A DNA stretch of 59,035 nt from Bacteroidales bacterium (GTDB lineage Bacteria; Bacteroidota; Bacteroidia; Bacteroidales; UBA932). The position numbers were made by a program, and so were the translations under genes. A model generated the notes under the pieces. The model ran no database searches and was not told the origin of the DNA. It saw only the letters and a program-made list of their open reading frames with translations. Location: contig DUNA01000055.1 of assembly GCA_012839605.1 (NCBI GenBank), positions 1 to 59,035 of the forward strand, in the 5' to 3' direction. Shown here piece by piece: positions 43,542-53,808 of this stretch. Positions within the stretch are counted from its first letter, which is position 1, and each line of letters begins with the position of its first letter.

Positions 43542-44946
43542 TCCAATCTCATCTGACATTTTCAAGATCGTATCGCAACAAGCCGAATTGCAAAAGGTAA
43601 GGGCTTTTGTTATTGGCGGCTATGTGAGGGATTATTTTTTGGGAAGAATTTCCACAGATATAGATATTGTTGTTGAAGGAAACGGATTGGACTTGGCAAA
43701 AAAAATAGCAGAGGTACTAAAAGTCAAAGTAACGCTTTTTAAAAATTTTGGAACTGCCATGTTGCGATACAAAGGCATGGAGATAGAATTTGCCGGAGCG
43801 CGTAAAGAATCTTATTCCTTCGACTCTCGTAAACCCGTAGTTGAAGACGGTACGTTAGAGGACGACAGAAACAGACGCGATTTTACTATCAACGCCATGG
43901 CTTTTAGTTTGCAAAAGGAAGACTACGGAGCTTTGATTGACCCGTTGGGTGGTTTGAAAGACCTAAATGACAAACTCATACGGACTCCTTTGGATCCAAA
44001 TACAACATTTAGTGACGATCCTCTTAGAATGATGCGGGCTATCCGCTTTGCCACGCAATTGCAATTTGCTATTCATCCTAAAGCCATGACTTCTATAAAG
44101 TCACAAAGAAACAGATTGGACATTGTGTCGCAAGAAAGAATTACAGCCGAACTCCAAAAAATCATCGCTTCTCAAAAGCCTTCCATCGGCTTTTATCTCT
44201 TAGACAAAAGCGGTCTGTTGCCTCAAGTTTTACCTTGGCTCTCTGCTTTAAAAGGAGCTGAAACAATGGAGGGAAAAGGCCATAAAGAAAATTTCAGCCA
44301 CACACTCCAAGTACTCGACAACGTTGCCATGGAAAGCGACAACATTTGGTTGCGTTGGGCTGCTTTATTGCATGATGTGGGAAAACCGGCCACCAAACAC
44401 TTTGATCCGGATACAGGCTGGACGTTTCATGGGCATGATTTTATTGGAAGCAAAATGATTCCTTCTATTTTCAGAAAGCTTCGTTTGCCCATGGGAGAAG
44501 AAATGAAATACGTAAGGAAATTGGTGCAGCTGCATTTAAGACCTATAGCCCTTGTAGATGAAACGAGTGATTCCGGTATTCGCAGATTGTTGTTTGATGC
44601 AGGACCGGATATAGACGACCTGATGTTGTTGTGCCGAGCCGATATTACATCAAAAAACCCCAGAACGGTAAAACGTCATTTGGAAAATTTTGAGTGGGTC
44701 AATAAAAAATTACAAGAAGTAGAAGAAAAAGATGCCATACGCAACTTCCAGCCTCCCATAACGGGACAAATCATTATGGAAACGTATGATCTACCCCCGT
44801 GCCGTGAAGTAGGCCTGATCAAAGATTACATCAAAGACGCCATTCTGGATGGTGAAATAGGCAACAACTATGAAGAAGCCTATGCTCTTATGGAAAAACG
44901 TGCCAAGCAGCTAGGAATAAGCACACCCCGTGACCGGAAAAATTAA
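43534..44946 (+). CDS. cca: CCA tRNA nucleotidyltransferase / poly(A) polymerase family with HD domain
   Basis: Adds or repairs the 3' CCA of tRNAs; needed here because the tRNA-Ser gene does not encode CCA. 470 residues. The nucleotidyltransferase head has [22 protein letters not shown] near residue 29 (catalytic D.D), [10 protein letters not shown] near 88 and [10 protein letters not shown] near 113; the HD phosphohydrolase motif LHDVGKP is near residue 283. A poly(A) polymerase activity cannot be excluded. The 3' end overlaps folE on the other strand by 4 bases. Confidence 0.92.
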   Translation: MNNPISSDIFKIVSQQAELQKVRAFVIGGYVRDYFLGRISTDIDIVVEGNGLDLAKKIAEVLKVKVTLFKNFGTAMLRYKGMEIEFAGARKESYSFDSRKPVVEDGTLEDDRNRRDFTINAMAFSLQKEDYGALIDPLGGLKDLNDKLIRTPLDPNTTFSDDPLRMMRAIRFATQLQFAIHPKAMTSIKSQRNRLDIVSQERITAELQKIIASQKPSIGFYLLDKSGLLPQVLPWLSALKGAETMEGKGHKENFSHTLQVLDNVAMESDNIWLRWAALLHDVGKPATKHFDPDTGWTFHGHDFIGSKMIPSIFRKLRLPMGEEMKYVRKLVQLHLRPIALVDETSDSGIRRLLFDAGPDIDDLMLLCRADITSKNPRTVKRHLENFEWVNKKLQEVEEKDAIRNFQPPITGQIIMETYDLPPCREVGLIKDYIKDAILDGEIGNNYEEAYALMEKRAKQLGISTPRDRKN

Positions 44947-45506
44947 TGCAGAAGGTGCATAAATTCTTCTCTTGTTCGTACATCTTTTAAGAAAGCACCC
45001 GTAAACGCAGAAGTGACCAATTTTGAATTCTGTTTCTGCACACCTCGTATTTGCATGCACATGTGTTCGGCTTCTATTACAACGGCCACCCCCATTGGAT
45101 TGAGCGTGTCCTGTATACAATCACGTATTTGCACCGTCAACCTCTCCTGAACCTGCAACCTTCTGGCGTACGTTTCCACTACCCTTACAATTTTACTCAC
45201 TCCTGTTATAAAGCCATTGGGGATATATGCCACATGAGCCTTTCCATAAAAAGGGAGCATATGGTGTTCGCAAAGCGAATACATTTCAATATCCTTTACT
45301 AATACCATCTGCTGATATTCTTCTGTAAAACGAGCCGAATTCAAAATATCCGCCGGATTTTCCTGGTATCCCTTCGTTAGAAATTGCATGGCTTTGACTA
45401 CTCTTGCCGGCGTCTTCACCAAGCCTTCCCTATCCGGGTCTTCCCCCAACAATTCCAATATTTCCTTATAATGGTCTTCCAGTTTTTTTATTGTCGAATG
45501 AGTCAT
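44943..45506 (-). CDS. folE: GTP cyclohydrolase I
   Basis: First enzyme of tetrahydrofolate (and queuosine precursor) synthesis from GTP. 187 residues. [18 protein letters not shown] near residue 22, the zinc motif [12 protein letters not shown] near 78-90, the [12 protein letters not shown] segment near 95, and [12 protein letters not shown] with the second cysteine near residue 148. Typical type I length. Own promoter upstream. Confidence 0.96.
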   Translation of the reverse strand: MTHSTIKKLEDHYKEILELLGEDPDREGLVKTPARVVKAMQFLTKGYQENPADILNSARFTEEYQQMVLVKDIEMYSLCEHHMLPFYGKAHVAYIPNGFITGVSKIVRVVETYARRLQVQERLTVQIRDCIQDTLNPMGVAVVIEAEHMCMQIRGVQKQNSKLVTSAFTGAFLKDVRTREEFMHLLH

Positions 45507-45528
45507 GATTCAAAAGCTTTAAGAGTTG

Positions 45529-45536
45529 CAAAATTA
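45529..45536 (-). promoter_or_regulatory. -7 promoter element of folE
   Basis: On the minus strand TAATTTTG matches TAnnTTTG; start ATG of folE is 23 bases downstream. The remaining gap to 45635 is AT-rich with no other clear feature. Confidence 0.45.
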
Positions 45537-45635
45537 CAAAAAAAACAACTCTCCGCCTCTTAAACTTTTAGATATACAACAAGTCAAAGAAAACAGTCGT
45601 ACCACACTAATCATTTTTTTTGTACATTCGCAGCT

Positions 45636-46349
45636 ATGGAAAAAGAAGTAATCATCAAGGTTGAGGGAATCAAAAAGATTTACCAAATGGGGACTCAGGA
45701 AGTACGTGCCCTGAACGGAGTAGATATTGAGATAAGAAAGAACGAGTACGTAGCCATCATGGGACCTTCCGGGTCCGGGAAGTCTACTTTGATGAACTTG
45801 TTAGGTTGTCTTGACACCCCTACAGAAGGAACGTATATCCTTAACGGTACAGATGTAAGCCAAATGAAAGACGACCAATTGGCAGAAATAAGAAACAAAG
45901 AAATAGGATTTGTCTTTCAATCATTCAATTTGTTACCACGTTACAATGCTCTGAACAACGTTGCCTTACCTTTGATATATGCAGGTCTTACAAGGCAAGA
46001 AAGAGAAGTGGAAGCAAAAAAAGCTCTAGTAAGCGTAGATCTTGAAGACAGAATGGACCACAAACCCAACGAACTGTCAGGAGGGCAAAAACAAAGGGTT
46101 GCTCTTGCTCGAGCCATGGTCAACAACCCGTCTATTATTTTGGCAGATGAGCCTACAGGAAACTTAGACACAAAAACGTCTTTAGATATCATGGAACTCT
46201 TTGAGCAAGTATATGCCAAAGGAAATACCGTCCTTATAGTGACGCATGAGGAAGACATAGCCCGCTATGCCAGACGTGTCATACGGTTAAGAGACGGACT
46301 TATTGAAAGCGACCAAATAAATGAAAATCCTATTTTAGGTAATTCATGA
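45636..46349 (+). CDS. ABC transporter ATPase of the LolD/MacB family
   Basis: 237 residues. Walker [10 protein letters not shown] at 43-51, Q-loop [18 protein letters not shown] near 92, signature [15 protein letters not shown] near 148, Walker [13 protein letters not shown] near 168, and the switch [11 protein letters not shown] near 205. The family works with FtsX-fold permeases in lipoprotein release or macrolide/antimicrobial export, but no such permease gene is adjacent; instead its stop overlaps an adenosyltransferase gene (ATGA). The partner permease must be elsewhere. Confidence 0.9.
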   Translation: MEKEVIIKVEGIKKIYQMGTQEVRALNGVDIEIRKNEYVAIMGPSGSGKSTLMNLLGCLDTPTEGTYILNGTDVSQMKDDQLAEIRNKEIGFVFQSFNLLPRYNALNNVALPLIYAGLTRQEREVEAKKALVSVDLEDRMDHKPNELSGGQKQRVALARAMVNNPSIILADEPTGNLDTKTSLDIMELFEQVYAKGNTVLIVTHEEDIARYARRVIRLRDGLIESDQINENPILGNS

Positions 46350-46897
46350 GCAAAATATATACGGGCAAAGGAGATATGGGTACTACCTCTTTAGCCGATG
46401 GAAGAAAAGTCTCAAAAAACCACCCTCAAGTGGTAGCCTATGGGAAAACAGACGAACTGATTGCATGGGTAGGTCTTATTCGTTCACAGCCGGAGTTTGC
46501 AAAAACGGCACCCTTAAACAGATACAATACCATACTGCATTCCATCCAAGATCATCTGATGCACATAGCTGCCCTATTGGCATCTGCAAAAGAAAAAATA
46601 GATATTGTTCCTTATTTTTCAGAGGCAGTTGCAACTCTTGAAAAAACCATAGACGCTATGGACTCACAGCTTCCTGCTTTGCATTCGTTTATTCTTCCCT
46701 CCAAACCGGCTACGTCCTCCATCATTCATATTACTCGTACCGTATGCAGGGAAACGGAGCGACTATCTGTAACCCTTGGCACAGATGTTGTTTACGCAGA
46801 AATACTTGCGTACCTGAACCGTCTTTCAGACTTCTTTTTTGTCTTAGCAAGGCTTGTTACCCTACATTCAGGTTGCGAAGAAGACTTTTTTGTGTAA
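46346..46897 (+). CDS. PduO-type cob(I)alamin adenosyltransferase
   Basis: Transfers the 5'-deoxyadenosyl group of ATP to cob(I)alamin or cob(I)yrinate diamide. 183 residues, mostly helical. N-terminal [21 protein letters not shown] (ATP loop), [15 protein letters not shown] near 35, FILPSKP near 112, [15 protein letters not shown] near 129, and [13 protein letters not shown] near 155. The canonical RRAER segment is RETER here and FILPGG is FILPSK, so activity may be altered. Confidence 0.88.
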   Translation: MSKIYTGKGDMGTTSLADGRKVSKNHPQVVAYGKTDELIAWVGLIRSQPEFAKTAPLNRYNTILHSIQDHLMHIAALLASAKEKIDIVPYFSEAVATLEKTIDAMDSQLPALHSFILPSKPATSSIIHITRTVCRETERLSVTLGTDVVYAEILAYLNRLSDFFFVLARLVTLHSGCEEDFFV

Positions 46898-46902
46898 CTT
46901 TG
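46895..46902 (+). promoter_or_regulatory. -7 promoter element of the DUF2795 gene
   Basis: TAACTTTG begins at the adenosyltransferase stop codon and matches TAnnTTTG. It lies 31 bases before the ATG at 46933. Confidence 0.45.
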
Positions 46903-46932
46903 TTCACTTTTTTTAAAACAAACATTCTATCA

Positions 46933-47154
46933 ATGTACTGGACACTTGAATTGGCATCTAAGCTTGAAGACGCTCCCTGGCCTGCAACAAAAGACGAACT
47001 GATTGATTACGCTGCTCGTTCCGGGGCTCCGCTGGAAGTCACTGAAAATCTGACGGAACTTGAAGATGACGGAGAAGTTTACGACAGCATTGAAGACATC
47101 TGGCCCGATTACCCCAGTAAAGAAGATTTCTTCTTCAACGAAGACGAGTATTAA
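46933..47154 (+). CDS. DUF2795-type small acidic protein
   Basis: 73 residues, highly acidic, starting MYWTLELASKLEDAPWPATKDELIDYA and ending in NEDEY. I recognise this as an extremely conserved Bacteroidota protein of the DUF2795 family, function unknown. The DELIDYA.R.GAP segment looks like a small helical (Rho N-like or HeH) fold. It has its own -7 element, which argues for expression independent of the adenosyltransferase upstream. The start is certain from the conserved N-terminus. Confidence 0.92.
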   Translation: MYWTLELASKLEDAPWPATKDELIDYAARSGAPLEVTENLTELEDDGEVYDSIEDIWPDYPSKEDFFFNEDEY

Positions 47155-47180
47155 TCAACCAATAAGGAAGCGTCACCTAC

Positions 47181-47633
47181 CTAATACTTTATACTTTTCT
47201 GTATAAAGTAGTATTGCCGTGGAGTACACAGCTCCTTATTTTTAAACACCCTTGAAAAAGATCTGGCAGAATTGAATCCGCACTTTTCCGCCAAGCCTTC
47301 CAAATCAATTTTACCGGTCTTTTGCTCTTTTAAATACTCTTTTGCTTTCTCTACTCTATACAAATTCACCCAATCGCAAAAATGTGTTCCGTACATTCTT
47401 TTTATAGCCCTAGAAAGATAAGACCTGTTCGTATTTGTTTCCCTGCAAAGTTTCTCAATGGTTAGGTCAGAATCTAAATAGTATTCATATTGTACCATCA
47501 GTTGATTGACTCTAAATACGATGTCTTGCGGATTGTCCGGATAGGCTACGTCCTTTTTTATAAACAATATAGGATTTGTCAGAAGCCATCCTCGGGCACA
47601 CTGTTTCATTTTCTTTTTTAGTGTTTGTATCAT
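47181..47633 (-). CDS. AraC-type regulator, DNA-binding domain only
   Basis: 150 residues: a short basic N-terminus, about 30 linker residues, then an AraC/XylS helix-turn-helix domain (about 50-150) with LTIEKLCRETNTNRSYLSRAIKRMYG (first HTH) and LAEKCGFNSARSFSRVFK (second HTH). No sensor or membrane domain. It follows the larger membrane-bound AraC gene by 10 bases and shares its pattern (VN.LM..Y...; NYYRV..AKEY), so it is probably a truncated paralogue in the same transcript. Confidence 0.85.
   Translation of the reverse strand: MIQTLKKKMKQCARGWLLTNPILFIKKDVAYPDNPQDIVFRVNQLMVQYEYYLDSDLTIEKLCRETNTNRSYLSRAIKRMYGTHFCDWVNLYRVEKAKEYLKEQKTGKIDLEGLAEKCGFNSARSFSRVFKNKELCTPRQYYFIQKSIKY
47185..47210. 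terminator. Perfect AT-rich inverted repeat at a convergent gene junction
   Basis: TACTTTATAC-TTTTCT-GTATAAAGTA forms a 10-bp stem with a 6-base loop, inside the last codons of the AraC gene and just after the DUF2795 gene. It has no T tract on either strand, so termination is only a guess. Confidence 0.35.
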
Positions 47634-47643
47634 GTTCCTGTTC

Positions 47644-48759
47644 TTAGTCGTTATTGGTTTTTTGTTTTTTGCACCATTCCCCCGGCGGCATCCCTTCGTT
47701 CAACTGAAAAGCTTGATTTAAAGAAGAGAGTGAACTAAAACCGGCCACGTTACACAATTCTATCAACCTAGAATGTGGAAATTGCTTAAAATATTCTTTT
47801 GCGAATCTGACTCTGTAATAATTGACAAATTGCTTAAAACTCATTTTAGCATGTTGATTCAAAGCACGCGAAACATACGTGATATTTGATCCTATAGCGG
47901 CGGCCAGATCTTGTCTGGAAAAATAAGGACACTTGTAAGGCTCCTCTGTTTCTACATACTGTATTATACTTCTGTAGACGTTATAATGCACATAATTGAC
48001 AGAGTCGTTCGCTTTTTGTAATGTGTCCCAAGCCGGATTGCTTTTGTCTGAAATGAATATCTCTGCACCGGCACCTACTGTATGACGTGTGATGATTTTA
48101 GAGAAAATTGCAACCAAAAACAGCAGGTATACGACAAAGGATGCAATAAAGAAAAGATGCGCCGGAATGTATATGTTAAAATATACGAAAATATAAGCAG
48201 TCAAAGACATAAGCCACAAAAGCACAAGAATTTTTCTGTAAGACTTCTTTTCATCGCGGCAAATATTGTGCTGAAGTCTCATGTTCATGCCTATAGCTCT
48301 AAAAAGCTTCACTCCAAAATAGATGCTTGTGAAAGCCAATGCATACACAACAGAAGAAGGAAAAAAATGTAACGAAAAGCCTTTGCTGACCATCCGGTTC
48401 ACAACTAAAAACAAAAGAAAAGCAGATATAAAAAGAAAGGTACTTTTCTTAAGCAAGATTTTCTTTGCCTCTTTTAATCCTTCAGAAGACGCCATAATAC
48501 ACAAATAAGGCAGACGAGAAAGAGTTATACGTAAAAAATAATCCTCTTTCTTATAAAGGAATAAAAGATTTGTTCCTTTATATATCATAAAAAGTCGCAC
48601 GCAATATGTAACACCTAGTAAACATAAAGAGTACAAAAGGTAACGCATAATGCGTGATGGATAATAATGAAAAATTCTTTTTATGTTGACAGCTGCCAAC
48701 AAAGTAAAAGACGCTGCAAAATAAACAATAGCAGCCATGAGGTTAGAACTAAAATACAT
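47644..48759 (-). CDS. Membrane-bound AraC-type transcription regulator
   Basis: 371 residues from the ATG at 48759; the frame is open from an ATG at 48801, but a -7 element (48796-48789) makes the shorter start more likely. The N-terminal 230 residues hold six or seven membrane helices with short loops. An AraC helix-turn-helix domain follows (about 270-365) with QDLAAAIGSNITYVSRALNQ and LIELCNVAGFSSLSSLNQAFQ. This resembles the membrane-sensor AraC proteins of Bacteroidales. Signal unknown. It heads a two-gene unit with the short AraC paralogue. Confidence 0.85.
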   Translation of the reverse strand: MYFSSNLMAAIVYFAASFTLLAAVNIKRIFHYYPSRIMRYLLYSLCLLGVTYCVRLFMIYKGTNLLFLYKKEDYFLRITLSRLPYLCIMASSEGLKEAKKILLKKSTFLFISAFLLFLVVNRMVSKGFSLHFFPSSVVYALAFTSIYFGVKLFRAIGMNMRLQHNICRDEKKSYRKILVLLWLMSLTAYIFVYFNIYIPAHLFFIASFVVYLLFLVAIFSKIITRHTVGAGAEIFISDKSNPAWDTLQKANDSVNYVHYNVYRSIIQYVETEEPYKCPYFSRQDLAAAIGSNITYVSRALNQHAKMSFKQFVNYYRVRFAKEYFKQFPHSRLIELCNVAGFSSLSSLNQAFQLNEGMPPGEWCKKQKTNND

Positions 48760-48788
48760 TATAAAAACAATTTTGGTTATGTCTGTAA

Positions 48789-48796
48789 CCAAAATT
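48789..48796 (-). promoter_or_regulatory. -7 promoter element of the AraC pair
   Basis: On the minus strand TAATTTTG matches TAnnTTTG. It lies downstream of the longest possible ATG (48801) and 30 bases before the ATG at 48759, which it supports. Confidence 0.45.
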
Positions 48797-48841
48797 AACA
48801 ACCTGGTATGTAAAAAAAAACAGTGGTAATGGGGTTTTTGT

Positions 48842-48849
48842 TAACTTTG
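48842..48849 (+). promoter_or_regulatory. -7 promoter element of leuS
   Basis: TAACTTTG matches TAnnTTTG; the leuS ATG at 48875 is 26 bases downstream. Confidence 0.5.
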
Positions 48850-48874
48850 TGCTTTCTAAAAAGTACGGAATAGC

Positions 48875-51640
48875 ATGGAATATAATTTTTCAAAGATTGA
48901 AGAGAAGTGGCAATCCTATTGGGCAAAACACAAAACGTATCGTGTAGTTGAAGACCTTGACAAACCAAAATTCTATGTGTTGGATATGTTCCCTTATCCA
49001 TCGGGAGCAGGTCTGCATGTAGGACACCCCCTAGGGTACATTGCAAGCGACATTTATGCCCGCTATAAAAGATTGAAAGGTTACAACGTGCTACACCCCA
49101 TGGGTTATGATGCCTTTGGGCTCCCGGCGGAACAATATGCCATTCAGACGGGGCAGCCGCCACAAATAACAACGGAACAAAATATAGAACGGTATAGGGA
49201 GCAATTGGATAAATTGGGTTTTTCTTACGATTGGGATAGGGAAATACGTACGTGCGACCCACAGTACTACAAGTGGACACAATGGGCTTTCTTGAAAATG
49301 TTTGACCATTGGTACGATAAGGAAAAAGAAACGGCAAGACCCATAGAACAGCTTGTGGTATTGTTTGAAGAAAGAGGGAATGCCCATGTAGCAGCCGCTC
49401 ACCACTGTCCGTACGAATTTACGGCAAACGATTGGAACACCTATTCAGAAGCAAGAAAAGAAGAGGTGCTCATGTACTATCGGATAGCGTATCTTGGAGA
49501 AACTTCTGTCAACTGGTGTCCTGTCCTGGGAACGGTACTGGCCAATGATGAAGTAAAAGACGGTCTTTCCGTAAGAGGAGGACACCCTGTGATTCAAAAA
49601 GAAATGAAGCAATGGCAATTACGAGTATCCGCCTATGCAGAAAGGCTTTTAGATAGTTTGGATACGCTTGCTTGGTCCGATTCTTTAAAAGAAATGCAAC
49701 GCAACTGGATTGGAAGATCAGAAGGAGCTGAAATGGTTTTTCAAGTAAACAACGGCCCTGTTATTTATGAAATGCCCGTTTTTACTACTCGTCCGGACAC
49801 GTTGTTTGGTGTTACCTTTATGGTATTGGCACCGGAAAGCGAATGGACTGAAAAGTTAACAGCCAAAGAAAATCAACAACAAGTTGCAGATTACATTTCT
49901 TATGCAAAAACGAAAACAGAAAGAGAGCGCATGACAGATACACAACGCGTCACCGGTGTCTTTTCAGGCTCTTATGCTACCCATCCTTTTACAGGCGAAA
50001 AACTGCCAATATGGATTAGTGAATACGTAATGGCAGGCTACGGTACGGGCGCCATTATGGCTGTACCGGCACACGATAGCAGAGACTATTTGTTTGCCAA
50101 ACATTTTGATTTGCCCATAATTCCGCTTATTGAGGGATGCGATATCAGCCAAGAAAGCTTTGATGCCAAAGAAGGTATTATGTGCAATTCCGGATTCATG
50201 AACGGAATGACAGTTGCACAAGCTATAGAAGCAGCACTTCTAAAAATAGAAAAAGACAAATTAGGGGTTCGCAAAACAAATTACCGGTTGAGAGATGCCA
50301 TCTTTTCCCGGCAAAGATATTGGGGTGAACCGTTCCCTATATATTATGAAGGCAACATAGCCAGGCCTCTTCCCGAATCTGAATTGCCCTTGGTGCTGCC
50401 TCATATAGACTCCTATCAGCCTTCGGGAACGGGAGAGCCTCCTTTGGCCGGTGCTACAAATTGGAAGTATAAAGATTTTCCTATAGAAACATGTACCATG
50501 CCCGGTTTTGCCGGAAGTTCTGCCTATTTTCTTAGATACATGGACCCACACAATACAGAAGCGTTAGTCTCTGAAGAAGCCAATGCGTATTGGCAAAACG
50601 TAGACTTGTATATTGGTGGAACAGAACACGCGACCGGACATCTTATTTATTCCAGATTTTGGAACAAGTTCTTATTTGATTTAGGCTACATCTGCAAAGA
50701 CGAACCCTTTGAAAAATTGGTCAACCAAGGCATGATCCAAGGACGTTCCAACTTCGTTTACAGAATAAAAAACACCAATACGTTTGTTTCCTACAACTTG
50801 AAAGATGATTACGATACTACTGAAATCCATGTAGATATCAACATGGTAGAAAACGACAAGTTGGATATAGAAGCGTTCCGTCAGTGGAACCCGGAATACG
50901 CAAACGCCACTTTCATACTGGAAAATGACGAGTACATCTGTGGCTGGGCTGTGGAAAAAATGAGCAAATCTATGTTCAACGTAGTAAATCCCGATGATAT
51001 TTGTTCTCAGTATGGAGCAGACACCCTGCGTCTGTACGAAATGTTCCTGGGGCCATTGGAACAATCAAAACCTTGGGACATGAACGGTATTGATGGAGTA
51101 CACCGTTTTTTGAGAAAATTCTGGAAATTGTACTTTGATAAAGAAGACCGTTTTGCAGTTGCGGAAGAAGAGCCAACTGCTGCCGAATTGAAAACGTTAC
51201 ACCAACTCATACAGAAGGTAGCCTACGATATTGAACATTTTTCATTCAACACCACCGTGAGTGCTTTTATGATTGCTGTAAACGAACTGACTCAATTGCA
51301 GTGCCGTAAAAGAAGCATTCTGGAGCCTTTGGTTGTTCTCATTTCTTCTTATGCACCTCATATTGCAGAAGAGCTGTGGTCTCTGCTAGGCAATACATCG
51401 TCTGTAGCCCATGCATGCTTCCCGGTATACAACCCGGAGTATACAAAAGAAGATGCCTTTGAATACCCCGTATCTGTTAACGGCAAATTGCGCTTTAAAA
51501 TCAACTTAAGTAAAGAGTTGACAAAAGAAGCTATTGAAGAAGCCGTTTTAAAAGACGAAAGAACAGAAAAATATACGAGCGGATCTCTCATTAAAAGAAT
51601 TGTTGTTGTACCCGGTAAAATTATAAACCTTGTTGTATGA
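48875..51640 (+). CDS. leuS: Leucine--tRNA ligase
   Basis: Class I synthetase charging tRNA-Leu with proofreading. 921 residues. HIGH-type motif in [18 protein letters not shown] near residue 38, the CP1 editing domain with [17 protein letters not shown] near 307, and KMSKS in [14 protein letters not shown] near 693. An insertion of about 50 residues around 620-690 before KMSKS is seen. ATG at 48875. Its stop overlaps the YitT-family ATG. Confidence 0.97.
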   Translation: MEYNFSKIEEKWQSYWAKHKTYRVVEDLDKPKFYVLDMFPYPSGAGLHVGHPLGYIASDIYARYKRLKGYNVLHPMGYDAFGLPAEQYAIQTGQPPQITTEQNIERYREQLDKLGFSYDWDREIRTCDPQYYKWTQWAFLKMFDHWYDKEKETARPIEQLVVLFEERGNAHVAAAHHCPYEFTANDWNTYSEARKEEVLMYYRIAYLGETSVNWCPVLGTVLANDEVKDGLSVRGGHPVIQKEMKQWQLRVSAYAERLLDSLDTLAWSDSLKEMQRNWIGRSEGAEMVFQVNNGPVIYEMPVFTTRPDTLFGVTFMVLAPESEWTEKLTAKENQQQVADYISYAKTKTERERMTDTQRVTGVFSGSYATHPFTGEKLPIWISEYVMAGYGTGAIMAVPAHDSRDYLFAKHFDLPIIPLIEGCDISQESFDAKEGIMCNSGFMNGMTVAQAIEAALLKIEKDKLGVRKTNYRLRDAIFSRQRYWGEPFPIYYEGNIARPLPESELPLVLPHIDSYQPSGTGEPPLAGATNWKYKDFPIETCTMPGFAGSSAYFLRYMDPHNTEALVSEEANAYWQNVDLYIGGTEHATGHLIYSRFWNKFLFDLGYICKDEPFEKLVNQGMIQGRSNFVYRIKNTNTFVSYNLKDDYDTTEIHVDINMVENDKLDIEAFRQWNPEYANATFILENDEYICGWAVEKMSKSMFNVVNPDDICSQYGADTLRLYEMFLGPLEQSKPWDMNGIDGVHRFLRKFWKLYFDKEDRFAVAEEEPTAAELKTLHQLIQKVAYDIEHFSFNTTVSAFMIAVNELTQLQCRKRSILEPLVVLISSYAPHIAEELWSLLGNTSSVAHACFPVYNPEYTKEDAFEYPVSVNGKLRFKINLSKELTKEAIEEAVLKDERTEKYTSGSLIKRIVVVPGKIINLVV

Positions 51641-52515
51641 AAGCCGTAAAAGAATATTTGCTCATAACACTCGGAATCCTTATTTACGTAACTGCGTGGA
51701 CCACGTTTATTGTTCCAAACCATTTGGTTGGCGGAGGTGTAGCAGGCATTTCAACGCTTATATACTATGCCACCAACCTGCCCATCAGTGTTTCCTTCTT
51801 TGCCTTTAATGTAATCCTCATTATCATTGGGCTCCGTACCGTAGGATGGAAGTTTGGCATAAAGACCATCTTTGGTGTTGGTATTACTACGTTGGCTTTC
51901 CAGTTTTTACCGGCTATTATACCGCAAGACCTGATTCAAGCCATGGCGTTGGACAACGGAAAACTCATATCGGCCCTTATGGGAGCGGCGGCATCCGGAG
52001 TAGGTATAGGAATGGTCATCGCCCAAGGCGGAAGCACAGGAGGAACAGATATCTTGGCTCAAATTGTAGGCAAATACCGCAACATATCACCGGGACGCTT
52101 TATGATGGCTTGTGACTTGGTCATCATTGCCTCGTTGTTTTTCATTTCAGACGAACCAACCGTTGGCTTAAAGCTGGCAGCCGTACTGTATGGCTATTTG
52201 ATCATCGGATTGTTTGGATACACAGTAGATATGATGTTGTCCGGTGCCAAACGGTCTGTACAATTTTTTATTTTCAGTGCAAAATACCAAGAAATAGCAG
52301 ACAGAATTTCCAACGAACTGCAACGCGGTGTAACTGTTGTGACATCGCAAGGTTGGTACACCAAAAACGAACAAAACGTACTCCTTATCATAGTCAGAAG
52401 AACAGAAGTAAATGCTGTGACAAAAATTGTGAAAGAAGTAGATAAAAATGCATTCCTTTCCAAAGCCAGCGTTTCCGGAGTATATGGAGCCGGATTTGAA
52501 GTGCTTAGAACGTAA
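51637..52515 (+). CDS. YitT family membrane protein (DUF161/DUF2179)
   Basis: 292 residues. Five or six membrane helices in the first 200 residues with the family signature [19 protein letters not shown] near 26, [14 protein letters not shown] near 131, and a C-terminal soluble DUF2179 domain (about 215-292) ending in [11 protein letters not shown]. Function is not established for the family. Overlaps leuS by 4 bases and its stop abuts the end of the M28 gene on the other strand. Confidence 0.9.
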   Translation: MKAVKEYLLITLGILIYVTAWTTFIVPNHLVGGGVAGISTLIYYATNLPISVSFFAFNVILIIIGLRTVGWKFGIKTIFGVGITTLAFQFLPAIIPQDLIQAMALDNGKLISALMGAAASGVGIGMVIAQGGSTGGTDILAQIVGKYRNISPGRFMMACDLVIIASLFFISDEPTVGLKLAAVLYGYLIIGLFGYTVDMMLSGAKRSVQFFIFSAKYQEIADRISNELQRGVTVVTSQGWYTKNEQNVLLIIVRRTEVNAVTKIVKEVDKNAFLSKASVSGVYGAGFEVLRT

Positions 52516-53808
52516 TCACCGCATAGGAGCCAGTTCAAAATACACAGGAATGGTCATTTTTACAGGCACCTTCCGTTTGCTTTTCTCCCCGGCTTTCCAT
52601 TTGGGCGAAGCAGAAATGACTCGCAAAGCTTCTTTGTCCAGCAATGGATGAGCGGAACGTTCCACTTCCACCTGCGCTACAGTACCGTCTTTTTCTATGA
52701 TAAACGAAACCATCACCCGGCCTTTGATGCCTTGACTGATGGCCTCTTTTGGATACCGCTGGTATTTATAAACCCAACTGTCCAAGAAAAATTCAATGTT
52801 GCCTTTCATAAAAGTAGGCGGAACATCTACCTCTGTATAACTGTAGACTCGTTCCCCTGTTCCCGTATAAGTATTTTCTACAGGAGTGAGCAACTCTTCC
52901 GGACCGTTGGCTGTTTTCGATAGAAATTGAAACACATACCTGCAAAAGCTTTCCATTTTTTCAAAATCCAACCTATCGGGCGTATCCCTCAATGTTTGAT
53001 GGTATGGGTGTAATCCTGTAGTAAACAAACAAGCCGGAATGTTTTTTTCCATAAAGGCCTGGTGGTTGGAAGAAAAAAAGTCAGATCCGTATACTTCTAC
53101 TTGCGGCATAAACGGTTCCATTGCCAAAGTTGTAAGCACATGTTCTCTTTCGTAATGGGGCTGTCCGCAATACACTGCAGGTGTGTTTTCATGAGACATG
53201 TGTCCCAGTCTGTCCAAGTTCACCATCAATTTTACGGAAGCCTGCGGAAAGGCTCTGTTTATAAAATACCAAGCACCCAATCCGCCTCTTTCTCCCGCTC
53301 CAAAAGCAACAAACAGCAAACTTCTTTTGTACATGAAATACTGACTTTGAGCTGCTCCGGCCAGTTCTATCAACGCCGCCACTCCGGATGCGTTGGCGTC
53401 TGCTCCCGGATATATGCACAAACTATCTTTTCCGTTGATGCGCATGGTGTATGTTCCCAAGTTGTCGTAATGCGCTCCTACCACAATATATTCTTCCCTT
53501 AGCACGGGATCGTATCCCGGAATGACAGCTACAACATTTTGTGAATACAACGTATCGCCCGTCGTCGGATCTACATAAGAAAAGTCTTGGAAACCACCCG
53601 GATAGAGCAACTCCAATCCTTTCTCTTTAAAACGGGCCGAGACCCATGACGCTGTCTCTGCTTCTGAAGGCGTTCCGGCAAGTCGTCCCATGTACTTTTG
53701 CGAAGTCAATGCTTTTACATGGCTCTCCAAAGCCTTCTGAAAAGAATCCTGAGCCTGCAAAAGTGCAACGCTCAGGATACTAAGTAACAAAATGAAAAAA
53801 CGTTTCAT
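52516..53808 (-). CDS. M28-family peptidase fused to a TonB C-terminal domain (general base missing)
   Basis: 430 residues from the ATG at 53808; signal peptide ending near LLQAQ (residue 20). M28 aminopeptidase-like domain to about residue 300: metal ligands H113 (GAHYDN), D137 (GADANASG), E173 (AGERGG), D199 (NLDRLG) and H270 (HPYHQT) are all present. In Aeromonas aminopeptidase the general-base Glu precedes the metal-binding Glu; here that place is Gly172 (codon GGA), so the usual catalytic residue is lost. The C-terminal region (about 330-427) reads as a TonB C-terminal domain (GRVMVSFIIEKDGTVAQVEVERS..LDKEALRVI). Start overlaps the gcvT stop (ATGA). Possibly a non-catalytic binding protein. 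Confidence 0.85.
   Translation of the reverse strand: MKRFFILLLSILSVALLQAQDSFQKALESHVKALTSQKYMGRLAGTPSEAETASWVSARFKEKGLELLYPGGFQDFSYVDPTTGDTLYSQNVVAVIPGYDPVLREEYIVVGAHYDNLGTYTMRINGKDSLCIYPGADANASGVAALIELAGAAQSQYFMYKRSLLFVAFGAGERGGLGAWYFINRAFPQASVKLMVNLDRLGHMSHENTPAVYCGQPHYEREHVLTTLAMEPFMPQVEVYGSDFFSSNHQAFMEKNIPACLFTTGLHPYHQTLRDTPDRLDFEKMESFCRYVFQFLSKTANGPEELLTPVENTYTGTGERVYSYTEVDVPPTFMKGNIEFFLDSWVYKYQRYPKEAISQGIKGRVMVSFIIEKDGTVAQVEVERSAHPLLDKEALRVISASPKWKAGEKSKRKVPVKMTIPVYFELAPMR

Noticed and set aside
45601-45635. -7 element for the LolD-like ATPase in the T-rich run at 45613-45622
   Set aside because: The run ends in TTTG but lacks the required TA at the right distance, so the match is too weak to list.
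48795-49337. 180-codon open frame antisense to the start of leuS
   Set aside because: No domain signature; overlaps the HIGH-motif region of leuS and its promoter.
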